Assembly: GCA_947630785.1 (NCBI GenBank)
Contig: CANRIW010000002.1
Coordinates: forward strand, 62,001 to 126,000
Length of the DNA stretch: 64,000 nucleotides
Source: an uncultured Oscillospiraceae bacterium
GTDB lineage: Bacteria > Bacillota > Clostridia > Oscillospirales > Oscillospiraceae
Reading direction: 5' to 3'
Program-made: the position numbers and the translations under genes
Notes under the pieces: model-generated
What the model was told of the DNA's origin: nothing
Database searches by the model: none
What the model saw: the letters and a program-made list of their open reading frames with translations, nothing else
Shown here: positions 51,032 to 60,032 of the stretch, one piece after another
Layout: each line of letters opens with the position of its first letter
How positions within the stretch are numbered: the first letter of the stretch is position 1

Positions 51032-51095
51032 GGCGCCGGCGCGCATATTCAGGGGAGCGGCGCCATAAACTGAGAGTGACGACACAGCGGATAGG

Positions 51096-51133
51096 AGGGG
51101 CGCAGGGAGACTGTAAGGGTTTCTTGCGCCCCT
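51096..51133 (+). other. Stem-loop between ftsL-like gene and PBP
   Basis: AGGGGCGCA (51096-51104) pairs perfectly with TGCGCCCCT (51125-51133) around a 20-base loop, followed by TTACG. The 136-base gap is unusually long for this operon, so it may be an attenuator or processing site; the short T-tract makes it a poor terminator. Confidence 0.4.
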
Positions 51134-51167
51134 TTACGCTGATTTTACGGGACAGGAGGGAGTGGAC

Positions 51168-53636
51168 ATGGATCGCGTGGAGCGAAGGCCCCGGGGCGAC
51201 CACGGGAAGAGCAACCGGAGCCTGCTGCGGCGCACCATCTTTCTGATGGTCGTGATGGGCGTGCTGGTGTTCATCCCCCTGGTGGCGCAGCTGGTGCGGC
51301 TGCAGATCGTCCAGTACGACGAGTGGAAGCAACGGGCCGCCAACCAGCAGACCAGGAGCGTGGCCATCGCCGCCAACCGGGGCACCATCTACGACAGCCA
51401 GGGCCGCGCCATGGCCATGTCCGCCACGGTGTATCAGCTGATCCTGTCCCCCAGGGACGTGACCGCCCTCGTCAACAAGGACAGCAAGGAATTCAAGGAC
51501 GCCGAGGGCAATTTCGATCAGGCTGCCTACGACGCCGCCGTCCAGGCCAAGCGCGCCGTCATCGTGGACTGGCTGGCGGACAACCTGGGCATGGACGAGG
51601 AAAACCTCTGGACGCGGATCGAGAACACCAAGTCCGCCTATGAGCGGCTGGCCACCGAGCTGGAGGAGGAGCAGGCCGAGCAGGTGCGGCAGTTCGTCAG
51701 CGAGAAGAAGCTGGCTAATTCCCTGTATCTGGTGGATTCCAGCAAGCGGTACTATCCCTTCTCCTCCGTGGGCTCCCACATCCTGGGCTACATGTCCGAG
51801 AACCAGTACAGCGAGGGCCGGAAGGTGGGCGCTATGGGCATCGAGGCCGTCTACGAGGACGCCCTGTCCGGCGAGCTGGGCCGGCAGGTGTACTCCAAAA
51901 ACGGCTCCGGACATGAGATGATGTCCGGCTACGAGATGTATTTCGACGCGGAAAACGGCTACGATCTGACTCTGACCATCGACGAGCGGATCCAGTCCCT
52001 GCTGGAGCAGACCCTGGCCGAGGGCATCGAGACCTATGACGTGCAGGCGGGCGGCTTCGCTGTCGCCATCGACCCCCAGACCGGGGCGGTGCTGGGGATG
52101 GCCTCCTCCCCGGAGTTCGACCCCAACAATTACGCCGCCGTGGTGGACGAGGACCTGCTGAATGGTCTGACGTCGGCCGCGGAGCAGTACGGCGAGGACA
52201 GCGAGGAATACAGCGCGGCGTACAAGGCCGCCTTTGACGCCCAGATGCGGAACAAGGCCCTGTCCGACGCCTATGAGCCCGGCTCCACCTTCAAGCCGCT
52301 GACCGTGGCCATGGCCCTGGAGGAGGGGATCATCTCCCTGGACGACACCTTCTACTGCGGCGGCTCCCTGAAGATCGAGGGCTACCCCCTGCCCATCCGC
52401 TGCCATGACCACAACGGCCACGGCGAGCAGACCCTGACCCAGGCGGTGGCCAACTCCTGCAACGTGGCCCTCATGCAGATCGCCCTCAAGCTGGGCGCGG
52501 AGAAGTTCTACGACTACCTGGAGGACTACGGCTACCGGGGCACCACCGGCATCGATCTGGCGGGGGAGGGGACCAACATCACGCTGGACCGGGCGTCCTT
52601 TACCGGGCCCTACGGCCAGTCCTCCCTGGCGGTGTACTCCTTCGGCCAGACCTTCAAGACCACCCCCATCCAGCACATCACCGCCTTTGCCTCGGTGATC
52701 AACGGCGGCCATCTGATGGAGCCCTATGTAGTCCAGTCCATCCGGGACGACGAGGGCAGCACCGTCTATTACCATGAGCCGGTGGAGGTCCGTCAGACCG
52801 TCAGCCAGTCCACCTCTGACACCGTGCGGGGCATCCTGGAATATGTGGTCAACAAGGGTTCCGGCCACAACGCCTACCAGGCGGGCTACCGCATCGCCGG
52901 CAAGACGGGCACCTCCGAGAAGATCGACATGAGGACCCCCGAGGACCCCGATAACGACGACGTGATCTGCTCGTTCATGGGCTACGCCCCGGCGGACGAC
53001 CCCAAGGTGCTGGTGCTGTTGGCCTATGACACCCCCAAGCGGTCCGCGCCCCACTCCAACTACACCGCTGACGGCACCTACATCAGCGGCGGCAATATCA
53101 CCGCCCCCATGGCCGGCAAGCTGATCGCCGGCATCCTGGACTACATGGGCGTGGAGAAGCAGTACAGCGCCGAGGAGCTGTCCAGCGCGGACGTGACCCT
53201 CCGGCAGGTCACCGGCTATGAGCTGACGGTGGCCATGGGCCGCCTCCAGGGCCAGGGTCTGGGCTTCCGGACCGTGGGTACCGGCCAGACGGTGGTGAAG
53301 CAGGTGCCCTCCGCCGGCGTGTCCGTCCCCGGCGGCTCCACCATCGTGCTCTACCTGGGGGACGAGGCTCCGCCGGAACAGGTGGAGGTCCCCGGCGTCG
53401 CCGGGCTGTCTCCCGCCGAGGCCAAGACGAAGCTGGAGGACGCGGGCCTGCTCATGCGGGTCTCCGGCGCGGCGGACTACACCGACTCCTCGGTGAAGGC
53501 CATCACCCAGTCCATCGAGGCGGGGACCGCCGTGTCCCCCGGCACCATCATCAACGTCCAGTTCGCCAACAGCGTGGTGGACTACAATGTGGAGAACAAC
53601 AATGATACTTCAGGCATCCCGACGCCAACCGAATAG
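51168..53636 (+). CDS. Penicillin-binding transpeptidase with two PASTA domains (FtsI/SpoVD type)
   Basis: The 822-residue protein has a membrane anchor (about 22-45), a dimerisation domain with ANRGTIYDSQGRAMA, the transpeptidase domain with catalytic Ser373 in GSTFK, SCN (Ser430) and KTG (579-581), and two C-terminal PASTA domains (TGYELTVAMGRLQGQGLGF and PGVAGLSPAEAKTKLEDAGL). PASTA domains are typical of B. subtilis PBP2b and SpoVD; with only one such gene here it may serve vegetative division, sporulation or both. An insertion of about 90 acidic residues (AEQYGEDSEEYSAAYKAA) lies in the catalytic domain before Ser373. Start at 51168 follows AGGAGGG. Confidence 0.95.
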   Translation: MDRVERRPRGDHGKSNRSLLRRTIFLMVVMGVLVFIPLVAQLVRLQIVQYDEWKQRAANQQTRSVAIAANRGTIYDSQGRAMAMSATVYQLILSPRDVTALVNKDSKEFKDAEGNFDQAAYDAAVQAKRAVIVDWLADNLGMDEENLWTRIENTKSAYERLATELEEEQAEQVRQFVSEKKLANSLYLVDSSKRYYPFSSVGSHILGYMSENQYSEGRKVGAMGIEAVYEDALSGELGRQVYSKNGSGHEMMSGYEMYFDAENGYDLTLTIDERIQSLLEQTLAEGIETYDVQAGGFAVAIDPQTGAVLGMASSPEFDPNNYAAVVDEDLLNGLTSAAEQYGEDSEEYSAAYKAAFDAQMRNKALSDAYEPGSTFKPLTVAMALEEGIISLDDTFYCGGSLKIEGYPLPIRCHDHNGHGEQTLTQAVANSCNVALMQIALKLGAEKFYDYLEDYGYRGTTGIDLAGEGTNITLDRASFTGPYGQSSLAVYSFGQTFKTTPIQHITAFASVINGGHLMEPYVVQSIRDDEGSTVYYHEPVEVRQTVSQSTSDTVRGILEYVVNKGSGHNAYQAGYRIAGKTGTSEKIDMRTPEDPDNDDVICSFMGYAPADDPKVLVLLAYDTPKRSAPHSNYTADGTYISGGNITAPMAGKLIAGILDYMGVEKQYSAEELSSADVTLRQVTGYELTVAMGRLQGQGLGFRTVGTGQTVVKQVPSAGVSVPGGSTIVLYLGDEAPPEQVEVPGVAGLSPAEAKTKLEDAGLLMRVSGAADYTDSSVKAITQSIEAGTAVSPGTIINVQFANSVVDYNVENNNDTSGIPTPTE

Positions 53637-54171
53637 CGACATGCCCGTGGCGGTGGTGGGCGGCGGCGGGACCCAGACCGCGGAGCTGCTCCGCCGCATC
53701 ACCGGCCTGCCCGTGGAGGAGCTGACCCCTTACCAGGCCGCCCGCTCCCAACGGGAGTGGCGGGCGGTGGTGGTGGAGAACTACGACCAGCCCGCCTCCC
53801 GGGGCCTGTCCGCCTGCGCCGCCGCCCGATGGCAGCTGGCGCGGCATACCGGCGTCATCGTGGTGGGGCTGGACGACGCGGAGGGCAGGCGGCTGGCCGC
53901 CGCCATGCCGGGGATGGTGTTCGCCTACTCCGACGGGCGGCCCCAGGCCGACCTCACCGCGAAAAACGTCCGCCTGCGGGGCGGGCGGCTGGAGTTCGAG
54001 GCCCTCACCGACGGGGAGCTGACCCGCGTCCGGGCGCCCTGGAGGGGAGAGCCCCGGCTGTATGACCATCTGGCCGCCCTGGCCGGGGCCCTGGCCCTGG
54101 ACGTGCCCCTGGAGGAGGCGGCCGCCGCCCTGTCCGGGGAGAACAGGGCCCGGGTGGGTTCCATTGCGTGA
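53602..54171 (+). CDS. Truncated Mur-ligase-like protein (possible pseudoenzyme)
   Basis: The 189-residue protein looks like the middle of a Mur ligase: an N-terminal strand and glycine-rich loop VVGGGGTQTAELLRRITG where Mur ligases have the P-loop GTNGKTT, AVVVENYDQPASRGL, a VVGLDDAEGRRLAAAMPG loop, then FAYSDGRPQADLTAKNVRLR and YDHLAALAGALALDVPLEEA, which match the central-domain end of MurE/MurF. The GKT of the P-loop and the whole C-terminal domain are missing, so it should not bind ATP. It overlaps the PBP gene by 35 bases in another frame and stands where murE/murF usually are. Assignment is by pattern only. Confidence 0.55.
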   Translation: MILQASRRQPNSDMPVAVVGGGGTQTAELLRRITGLPVEELTPYQAARSQREWRAVVVENYDQPASRGLSACAAARWQLARHTGVIVVGLDDAEGRRLAAAMPGMVFAYSDGRPQADLTAKNVRLRGGRLEFEALTDGELTRVRAPWRGEPRLYDHLAALAGALALDVPLEEAAAALSGENRARVGSIA

Positions 54172-54226
54172 CCTGCTGTGCGTTTGAGAGAGAAGAGAAC
54201 ACAAAGGAAGGCTGTGAAGGTTTGAC

Positions 54227-55213
54227 ATGAGGATACTGCTTGCGGCGGTGGCCGCGTTCGTCATCTCGCTGGTGCTGGGGCGCTTCCTGATTCCCGCCCT
54301 GCGGGCGCTCCACGCGGGCCAGTCCATCAAGGAGATCGGCCCCAACTGGCACAAATCGAAAGAGGGCACCCCCACCATGGGCGGGCTGATGTTCATCGCC
54401 GCCGCCGTGGCGGCCGTCGTGGTCTTCGGCTGGAGGGACTTCGCCGCCGGCGACTGGACCGCCCTGATGGTGCTGGGCTTCGCCTGCGTTTTCGGCTGCA
54501 TCGGTTTTGCCGACGACTTCGCCAAGGTGAAGGGCCACCACAACGACGGCATCTCCGCCGGCCTGCGCCTGCTGCTGGAGCTGGCCGCCGCCATCGCCTT
54601 CCTGGCCCTGCTGCGGCTCACTGGAGGGCTGTCCCCCAACCTGTATATCCCCTTCGTGAACCTGTATCTGCCCCTGCCCTGGCCGGTGTATCTGGCCTTT
54701 GCCGCCTTCGTCATAGTGGGCTGCGTCAACGCGGTGAACATCACCGACGGGCTGGACGGCCTGGCCGGATCGGTGACCCTGGCGGTGATGGTGTTCTTCA
54801 CCGTCCTGTCCCTGTGGTGGGACAGGGGCCCCGCGGGCATCTTCGCCGGGGCGCTGGCGGGGGGCATCCTGGGCTTCCTGGTGTATAACTTCCACCCGGC
54901 CCGGGTGTTCATGGGGGACACCGGCTCCCTGTTCCTGGGGGGCGCGGTGTGCGGCCTGGCCTTCGCCCTGGACGCGCCCCTGGTGCTGGTGCCGGTGGGG
55001 ATCATCTACATCGCCGAGACCATGAGCGACATCATCCAGGTGCTGTACTTCAAGGCCACCCACGGCAAGCGGATCTTCCGCATGGCCCCCCTCCACCACC
55101 ACCTGGAGCTGGGCGGCTGGAGCGAGGTGCGCATCGTGCTCACCTTCACCGGCATCACGGTGGCCTTCTGCCTGCTGGCGTTCGTAGGGGTCATGTACAG
55201 ATATTCGATTTGA
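54227..55213 (+). CDS. mraY: Phospho-N-acetylmuramoyl-pentapeptide transferase
   Basis: The 328-residue membrane enzyme makes lipid I. Signature motifs are intact: KEGTPTMGGLMF, the double aspartate in FADDFAKV, NITDGLDGLA, GDTGSLFLGG and MAPLHHHLELGGW, with about ten membrane helices. AAGGAAGG lies before the start at 54227. It is followed 34 bases later by ftsW; murD, often between them, is absent. Confidence 0.97.
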   Translation: MRILLAAVAAFVISLVLGRFLIPALRALHAGQSIKEIGPNWHKSKEGTPTMGGLMFIAAAVAAVVVFGWRDFAAGDWTALMVLGFACVFGCIGFADDFAKVKGHHNDGISAGLRLLLELAAAIAFLALLRLTGGLSPNLYIPFVNLYLPLPWPVYLAFAAFVIVGCVNAVNITDGLDGLAGSVTLAVMVFFTVLSLWWDRGPAGIFAGALAGGILGFLVYNFHPARVFMGDTGSLFLGGAVCGLAFALDAPLVLVPVGIIYIAETMSDIIQVLYFKATHGKRIFRMAPLHHHLELGGWSEVRIVLTFTGITVAFCLLAFVGVMYRYSI

Positions 55214-55247
55214 GTTCCAAAGATCCGAGGAGAGGAGGAGACAGCGT

Positions 55248-56477
55248 ATGGCCTTTCGCAGGAGAGCCCGGCGGGATCTGACCACCGAGCAGCAGCTGGC
55301 CAGAGGGCCCATGGACCTGATCTTTCTGGCGCTGGTGGTGCTGCTGACGGTCATCGGCCTCATCATGCTGCTGTCCGCCTCCTTCGCCATCGCCATGTAC
55401 GACTCCTACCCCGGGATAGACACCGGCGGCAACCCCTACTATTACCTCATCCACCAGGGTGGCTTCGCCCTAGCCGGCGTGATCATCATGTACGTGATCT
55501 CCCGCGTCGACTACCAGTATTTCCGGCTGCTGTCGGTGCCCGCCCTCATCGGCTCCGTCGTCCTGCTGCTGCTGATCTTCACCCCCCTTGGCCGCTCCGC
55601 CAACGGCGCCCGCCGGTGGCTGTGGCTGGGATTTACCTTCCAGCCCTCGGAGATCGCCAAGGTGGCCGTCATCATGTTCTTCGCCGCGCGGCTGTCCAAG
55701 CGGAGCGACGAGCTGAAGGCCCCCAGAAAGTGGAGCAGGCGCACCCTCACCGGGCGGATCGGCGCGGCGCTGGACCGGATCGGCTTCCTGGAGCTGGTGC
55801 CCTACGGCCTCATCATGCTGGGCATCCTGTTCCTGCTGTATAAGGAACCCCACATGTCGGCTATGATCCTGGTGCTGGTGGGGGCGGCGTCGGTGCTGTT
55901 GGTGTCGGGGGTCAGCCTGGGCTGGTTCGCCGCGGCGGGGACCCTGGTGGGGGCCGCGCTGTGGTTCATCATCACCCAGACCGCGTATATGACCAAGCGC
56001 ATCAACGTCTGGCTGGACCCCACCGTGGACCTGCAGGGGGACGGCTTCCAGCCCTGGCAGTCCCGGATCGCCATCGGCTCCGGGGGCCTGCTGGGCAAGG
56101 GCCTGGGCAACAGCATCCAGAAATATCAGTTCCTGCCGGAGATGCAGAACGACTGCATCTTCGCCATCATCTGCGAGGAGCTGGGCCTCATCGGGGCCTG
56201 CGTCATCATCGCCCTGTTCATGCTGCTCATCATCCGCGGCTACTGGCTGGCCATCCACGCCAGGGACCGGTTCGGCACCCTGCTCATCGTGGGCATCATC
56301 ACCCTGCTGGCGGCCCAGGTGTTCTTCAACATCGGCGTGGTCACCGGGGTCATCCCCACCACGGGCATCTCGCTGCCCTTCTTCAGTTACGGCGGCACCG
56401 CCCTGGTGATCCAGCTGGCGGAGATGGGCATCGTGCTGAGCGTGTCCCGGCAGATCGCCGCGCCCAAAGTAGAGTGA
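55248..56477 (+). CDS. ftsW: Lipid II glycosyltransferase FtsW
   Basis: The 409-residue SEDS protein has ten membrane helices and the motifs NGARRWLWLGFTFQPSEIAK, YKEPHMSAM, the extracytoplasmic loop with GDGFQPWQSRIAIGSGGLLGKG, and TGISLPFFSYGGTAL. Its place between mraY and murG and beside the PBP identifies it as the septal polymerase rather than RodA. AGAGGAGGAG precedes the start. Confidence 0.93.
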   Translation: MAFRRRARRDLTTEQQLARGPMDLIFLALVVLLTVIGLIMLLSASFAIAMYDSYPGIDTGGNPYYYLIHQGGFALAGVIIMYVISRVDYQYFRLLSVPALIGSVVLLLLIFTPLGRSANGARRWLWLGFTFQPSEIAKVAVIMFFAARLSKRSDELKAPRKWSRRTLTGRIGAALDRIGFLELVPYGLIMLGILFLLYKEPHMSAMILVLVGAASVLLVSGVSLGWFAAAGTLVGAALWFIITQTAYMTKRINVWLDPTVDLQGDGFQPWQSRIAIGSGGLLGKGLGNSIQKYQFLPEMQNDCIFAIICEELGLIGACVIIALFMLLIIRGYWLAIHARDRFGTLLIVGIITLLAAQVFFNIGVVTGVIPTTGISLPFFSYGGTALVIQLAEMGIVLSVSRQIAAPKVE

Positions 56478-56491
56478 GGGGGCAGGAGCCT

Positions 56492-57607
56492 ATGCGAATC
56501 ATATTCACCTGCGGCGGCTCGGCGGGGCATGTGAACCCCGCCCTGGCCGTGGCCCAGCAGTTCGAGGCCCATCATCCCGGCTGTGAGATCCTGTTCATCG
56601 GCGCGGAGCGGGGGATGGAGCGCCGCCTGGTGGAGCAGGCCGGCTATCCCATCAAGACGGTGAAGGTCTCCACCTTCGAGCGGGGCTTCAGCTGGAAGAT
56701 CCTCAAGCACGACATCGCCAGCGCCGTCAAGGTGCCCATGGGGCAGCATGAGGCGGCGAAGATCATCCGGGAGTTCAGACCGGACCTGGTGGTGGGCACC
56801 GGGGGCTACGCCTCCTTCCCCGCCGTGCGGGAGGCCGCCCGGCGGCGCATCCCCACCGCCATCCACGAGTCCAACGTGTACCCCGGCCTCACCACCCGCA
56901 CCCTGGCGGGGAAGGTGGACCTGGTGATGGTGGGCTTCCCCGAGGCCGCCGCTTATTACAAGGGCGTGGCCAAACGGGTGGCCGTTACCGGCACCCCGGT
57001 GCGGGAGGAGTTCTTCTCCCTCACCCGGCAGCAGGCGAGACTGGAGCTGGACATCGCCGACAGCCAGCCGCTGGTGATCTCCTTCTGGGGCTCCCAGGGG
57101 GCGGGGCACATGAGCGCCCGCACCGTGGACCTGCTCCAGAAATGGGACGACGAGGGCCGCCGGTTCCACTATATCCACGCCGCCGGCCGGGACATCGACG
57201 ATATGCCCGGCGAGCTGGAGCGCCGGGGCATCAAGGTCACCGATCAGGAGGTCCGGGCCTATATCGACGATATGCCCCGGGTCATGGCCGCCGCCGACCT
57301 GGTGATCTGCCGGGCGGGGGCCTCCACCCTGGGGGAGCTCACCGCCCTGGGGAAGCCGGCCATCCTGGTGCCCTCCCCCTTTGTGGCCGCCAACCACCAG
57401 TACAAGAACGCCAAGGTCATGGCGGACCGGGGGGGAGCGGTGCTCATCGAGGAGGCCGGCTGCACCGGGGAGCAGCTGTACGACACCGCCATCGAGCTGC
57501 TGGCCGACGGCGCCCGCCGCTCGGCCATGGGGAAGGCCATGAAGGAGCTGGCCGCCCCCCACGCCGCCGAGGACATCTACGGCGAACTGATGAAGATTTT
57601 AAAATGA
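56492..57607 (+). CDS. murG: UDP-N-acetylglucosamine transferase MurG
   Basis: The 371-residue peripheral membrane enzyme converts lipid I to lipid II. It has the N-terminal TCGGSAGHVNPALAVA loop, VVGTGGYASFP, AIHESNVYPGLTTR and the C-terminal UDP-binding ICRAGASTLGELTALGKPAILVP. A few usual residues vary (SFWGSQGAGHMS where GGSxGA is common). The start at 56492 follows GGGGGCAGGAG. ftsW ends 14 bases upstream. Confidence 0.96.
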   Translation: MRIIFTCGGSAGHVNPALAVAQQFEAHHPGCEILFIGAERGMERRLVEQAGYPIKTVKVSTFERGFSWKILKHDIASAVKVPMGQHEAAKIIREFRPDLVVGTGGYASFPAVREAARRRIPTAIHESNVYPGLTTRTLAGKVDLVMVGFPEAAAYYKGVAKRVAVTGTPVREEFFSLTRQQARLELDIADSQPLVISFWGSQGAGHMSARTVDLLQKWDDEGRRFHYIHAAGRDIDDMPGELERRGIKVTDQEVRAYIDDMPRVMAAADLVICRAGASTLGELTALGKPAILVPSPFVAANHQYKNAKVMADRGGAVLIEEAGCTGEQLYDTAIELLADGARRSAMGKAMKELAAPHAAEDIYGELMKILK

Positions 57608-57641
57608 TTGTAAACAATGCCGCCTCCCCCGCCGCGGGGGC

Positions 57642-57670
57642 TTGCGGCCCTGTGTGATTTCAGGTATAAT
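57642..57670 (+). promoter_or_regulatory. Promoter of murA
   Basis: TTGCGG (57642-57647), 17-bp spacer, perfect TATAAT (57665-57670). It lies in the 124-base gap after murG and gives murA-ftsQ a start separate from the upstream dcw promoter. Confidence 0.7.
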
Positions 57671-57690
57671 AACGTCCCCGCGCGCTTCCG

Positions 57691-57718
57691 CATAGGATGG
57701 GTGGAAATCCATCCTATG
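57691..57718 (+). other. Leader hairpin abutting the murA ribosome binding site
   Basis: CATAGGATGG (57691-57700) pairs perfectly with CCATCCTATG (57709-57718) around loop GTGGAAAT; the GGGGAGG ribosome binding site starts within the last base of the stem. It could be an operator in DNA or a translational control structure in RNA. Confidence 0.55.
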
Positions 57719-57731
57719 GGGAGGCTTTGCC

Positions 57732-58988
57732 ATGAGCGTCATGTACATCCGGGGCGGCAGGCCCCTGGAGGGGGAGCTGACCGTCCACGGGGCCAAGAAC
57801 AGCGTCCTGCCCATCCTGGCCGCCTGTCTGCTGGCGGGCGGCCCGGTGACCCTCCGCAACTGCCCGCGGCTCACCGATGTGGACGCCGCCCTGGCCATCC
57901 TGCGGCACCTGGGCTGTGCGGTCAGCCGGGAGGGCCGGGACCTGACTGTTGACCCCACCGGGGCGTCGGGCAGCGCCGTGTCGGAGGAGCAGATGCGGGC
58001 CATGCGCTCCTCCATCATCTTTCTGGGGCCGCTGCTGGCCCGGACGGGGGAGGCCTGCCTGACCTATCCCGGCGGGTGCGAGCTGGGCCCCCGGCCCATC
58101 GATCTGCACCTGAGCGCCATCCGGGCCCTGGGGTGCGAGGTCAGCGAGGACCGGGGCATCCACTGCAAGGGCAGGCCCCGGGGCGGGGAGGTCCAGCTGT
58201 CCATCCCCAGCGTGGGGGCCACCGAGAACGCCATGCTGTGCGCGGTTGGCGGGACGGGGACCACCACCGTCAACAACGCCGCCCGGGAGCCGGAGATCTA
58301 TGATCTTCAGTGCTTTTTGAACGCTCTGGGGGCCGACGTCCACGGGGCGGGGGGCTCCACCGTCACCGTGAGGGGCGGGAGACCCCTCCACGGCGGGGAG
58401 TTCACCGTCATGGGGGACCGGATCGTGGCGGCCACTCTGCTGTCGGCGGCGGCGGCCGCCGGCGGGCGGGTGAGGCTCCGGGGAGTGGACTGGAGGCATC
58501 TGTCCACGGTGCTGTCGGTGTTTTCCCAGGCGGGGTGCCAGGTGTTCAGCCGGGCGGACTGCGTGGAGCTCCGCCGGGACGCCGGACGGCCCCTCCGGGG
58601 GGTGCCCACGGTGCGCACCGCGCCCTATCCCGGCTTTCCCACCGACGCCCAGGCCCCCGTGATGGCCGCGCTGGCGGCCTCAGAGGGCTGCACGCTTTTT
58701 GTAGAGACCATGTTCGACAGCCGCTACCGCCATGTGGCGGAGCTCCGGCGGATGGGGGCGGACATCACCACCGAGGGGCGGGTGGCCCTGATTCGGGGGG
58801 TGGAACGGCTCCACGGCGCCAGTGTGGAGGCCCCTGACCTCCGGGGCGGGGGGGCGCTGGCCGCCGCCGCGATGGGGGCGGAGGGGACCACGGCGCTCTC
58901 CGGCCTGCGGCACATCGACCGGGGCTACGAGGGGTTGGAGACCATGCTCTGCTCCCTGGGGGGCGACGCCGTCCGCCGGGAGGAATAG
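57732..58988 (+). CDS. murA: UDP-N-acetylglucosamine 1-carboxyvinyltransferase
   Basis: The 418-residue enzyme does the first committed step of peptidoglycan synthesis. It has HGAKNSVLPILAACLLA at the N-terminus, the active-site Cys in PGGCELGPRPIDLHL (about residue 117, the fosfomycin target), SVGATENAML and PTDAQAPVMAAL. Presence of Cys rather than Asp predicts fosfomycin sensitivity of this enzyme by family rules. GGGGAGGC is its ribosome binding site, next to the leader hairpin. Confidence 0.95.
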   Translation: MSVMYIRGGRPLEGELTVHGAKNSVLPILAACLLAGGPVTLRNCPRLTDVDAALAILRHLGCAVSREGRDLTVDPTGASGSAVSEEQMRAMRSSIIFLGPLLARTGEACLTYPGGCELGPRPIDLHLSAIRALGCEVSEDRGIHCKGRPRGGEVQLSIPSVGATENAMLCAVGGTGTTTVNNAAREPEIYDLQCFLNALGADVHGAGGSTVTVRGGRPLHGGEFTVMGDRIVAATLLSAAAAAGGRVRLRGVDWRHLSTVLSVFSQAGCQVFSRADCVELRRDAGRPLRGVPTVRTAPYPGFPTDAQAPVMAALAASEGCTLFVETMFDSRYRHVAELRRMGADITTEGRVALIRGVERLHGASVEAPDLRGGGALAAAAMGAEGTTALSGLRHIDRGYEGLETMLCSLGGDAVRREE

Positions 58989-59090
58989 ATCGACTCACGG
59001 GCCTGCCGGCGGCCCGGTCCCGCCGCGGGCGGGGCGAACGGCCGCCGGCGGGCTCCGGCCAAACACGCCAGAGAGAGGAGGGAGGATACC

Positions 59091-59858
59091 GTGGCAGCCC
59101 AGCGTCAGCGCAGGCACCGGCCCTATCGGAGCCGGCGGAGCCGGTTCGGGCCGCTGTCCAAGCTGCTGTCCGTGATCGCGGTGATCGCGGCGGTGGCGGT
59201 GGCCTGCGTGGTATTCTTCCGTGTGAACCATATCGAGGTGGAGGGGAACCACCGCTATTCCGCCCAGGAGATCATCGACGCCTCCGGCATCCAGCTGGGG
59301 GACAACCTGGTGGCCCTGCCCAGGGGGCGCATCGCCAGCAGCATCCTGTCCAGGCTGCCCTATGTGGAGGGGGTGGTGCCCCGGCGGGTCCTGCCCGACG
59401 GGGTGGTGCTGGTGGTCACCGAGCGGACCGCCGCGGCCAGCGTGGACACCGGAGAGGGCCGCTGGCTCATCTCCGCCCAGGGCAAGCTGCTGGAGCCGGA
59501 CACCGGAGAGCCGGTGACCGCCGTCACCGGGCTGACGGCCCTGGCCCCCCTGCCGGGGGCCTCCATGCAGGTGAGCGAGGAGGAGCAGGCCGCCCTCGGC
59601 TACGTGCTGGAACTGATGGCCGCCGCGGAGGCCGACGGTTTGCTGGGGGAGTATTCCTCCATCGACTGCTCCCCGGCCGCTTACATCGGGGCGGAGCGGG
59701 GCATCTACCACGTCCGCTTCCCCAGGGGCGGCGATTACGGCTACTACCTGCGCCTGCTGGGTTCGGCCCTGGCCAGCGACCAAATGCCCCAGGACGTGCC
59801 CGGCACCCTCGATCTGACCATCGAGGAGGGCAGGGTGCACTTCATCCCGGACAAGTAG
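59091..59858 (+). CDS. ftsQ: FtsQ/DivIB-type cell division protein
   Basis: The 255-residue single-pass protein has a basic head, a membrane helix (about 24-45), a POTRA domain (FFRVNHIEVEGNHRYSAQEI, LPYVEGVVPRRVLPDGVVLVV) and a beta domain. It belongs to the FtsQ/DivIB family by topology, the VxGN motif and its place before ftsZ. Start is GTG at 59091 with GAGAGGAGGGAGG upstream. Confidence 0.9.
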   Translation: MAAQRQRRHRPYRSRRSRFGPLSKLLSVIAVIAAVAVACVVFFRVNHIEVEGNHRYSAQEIIDASGIQLGDNLVALPRGRIASSILSRLPYVEGVVPRRVLPDGVVLVVTERTAAASVDTGEGRWLISAQGKLLEPDTGEPVTAVTGLTALAPLPGASMQVSEEEQAALGYVLELMAAAEADGLLGEYSSIDCSPAAYIGAERGIYHVRFPRGGDYGYYLRLLGSALASDQMPQDVPGTLDLTIEEGRVHFIPDK

Positions 59859-59924
59859 GTCTGCCGGCGCCCGGAGGAGGGGACCGGCGGATCTATTTTT
59901 ATTGTAAAAAAACTGAAATATCTA

Positions 59925-59953
59925 TTGACCGCGGATGGAAAAAAGGCTACAAT
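59925..59953 (+). promoter_or_regulatory. Promoter of ftsZ
   Basis: TTGACC (59925-59930), exactly 17 bp, TACAAT (59948-59953) in an AT-rich gap. A ~75-base leader separates it from the ftsZ start. Confidence 0.85.
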
Positions 59954-60032
59954 GATACAAGATATAGCAGAGCGGAGATTAACGGGCGACTATCGCTTGT
60001 TTTTACATATGATTTTACAGGAGGGCATGGGT

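Noticed and set aside
51028..51246. A 72-codon frame across the ftsL-like/PBP gap
   Set aside because: It overlaps both neighbours, has no ribosome binding site and an arginine-rich composition typical of shadow frames.
57619..57648. Terminator after murG (CCCCCGC..GCGGGGG)
   Set aside because: No T-tract follows, and the region overlaps the -35 of the murA promoter.
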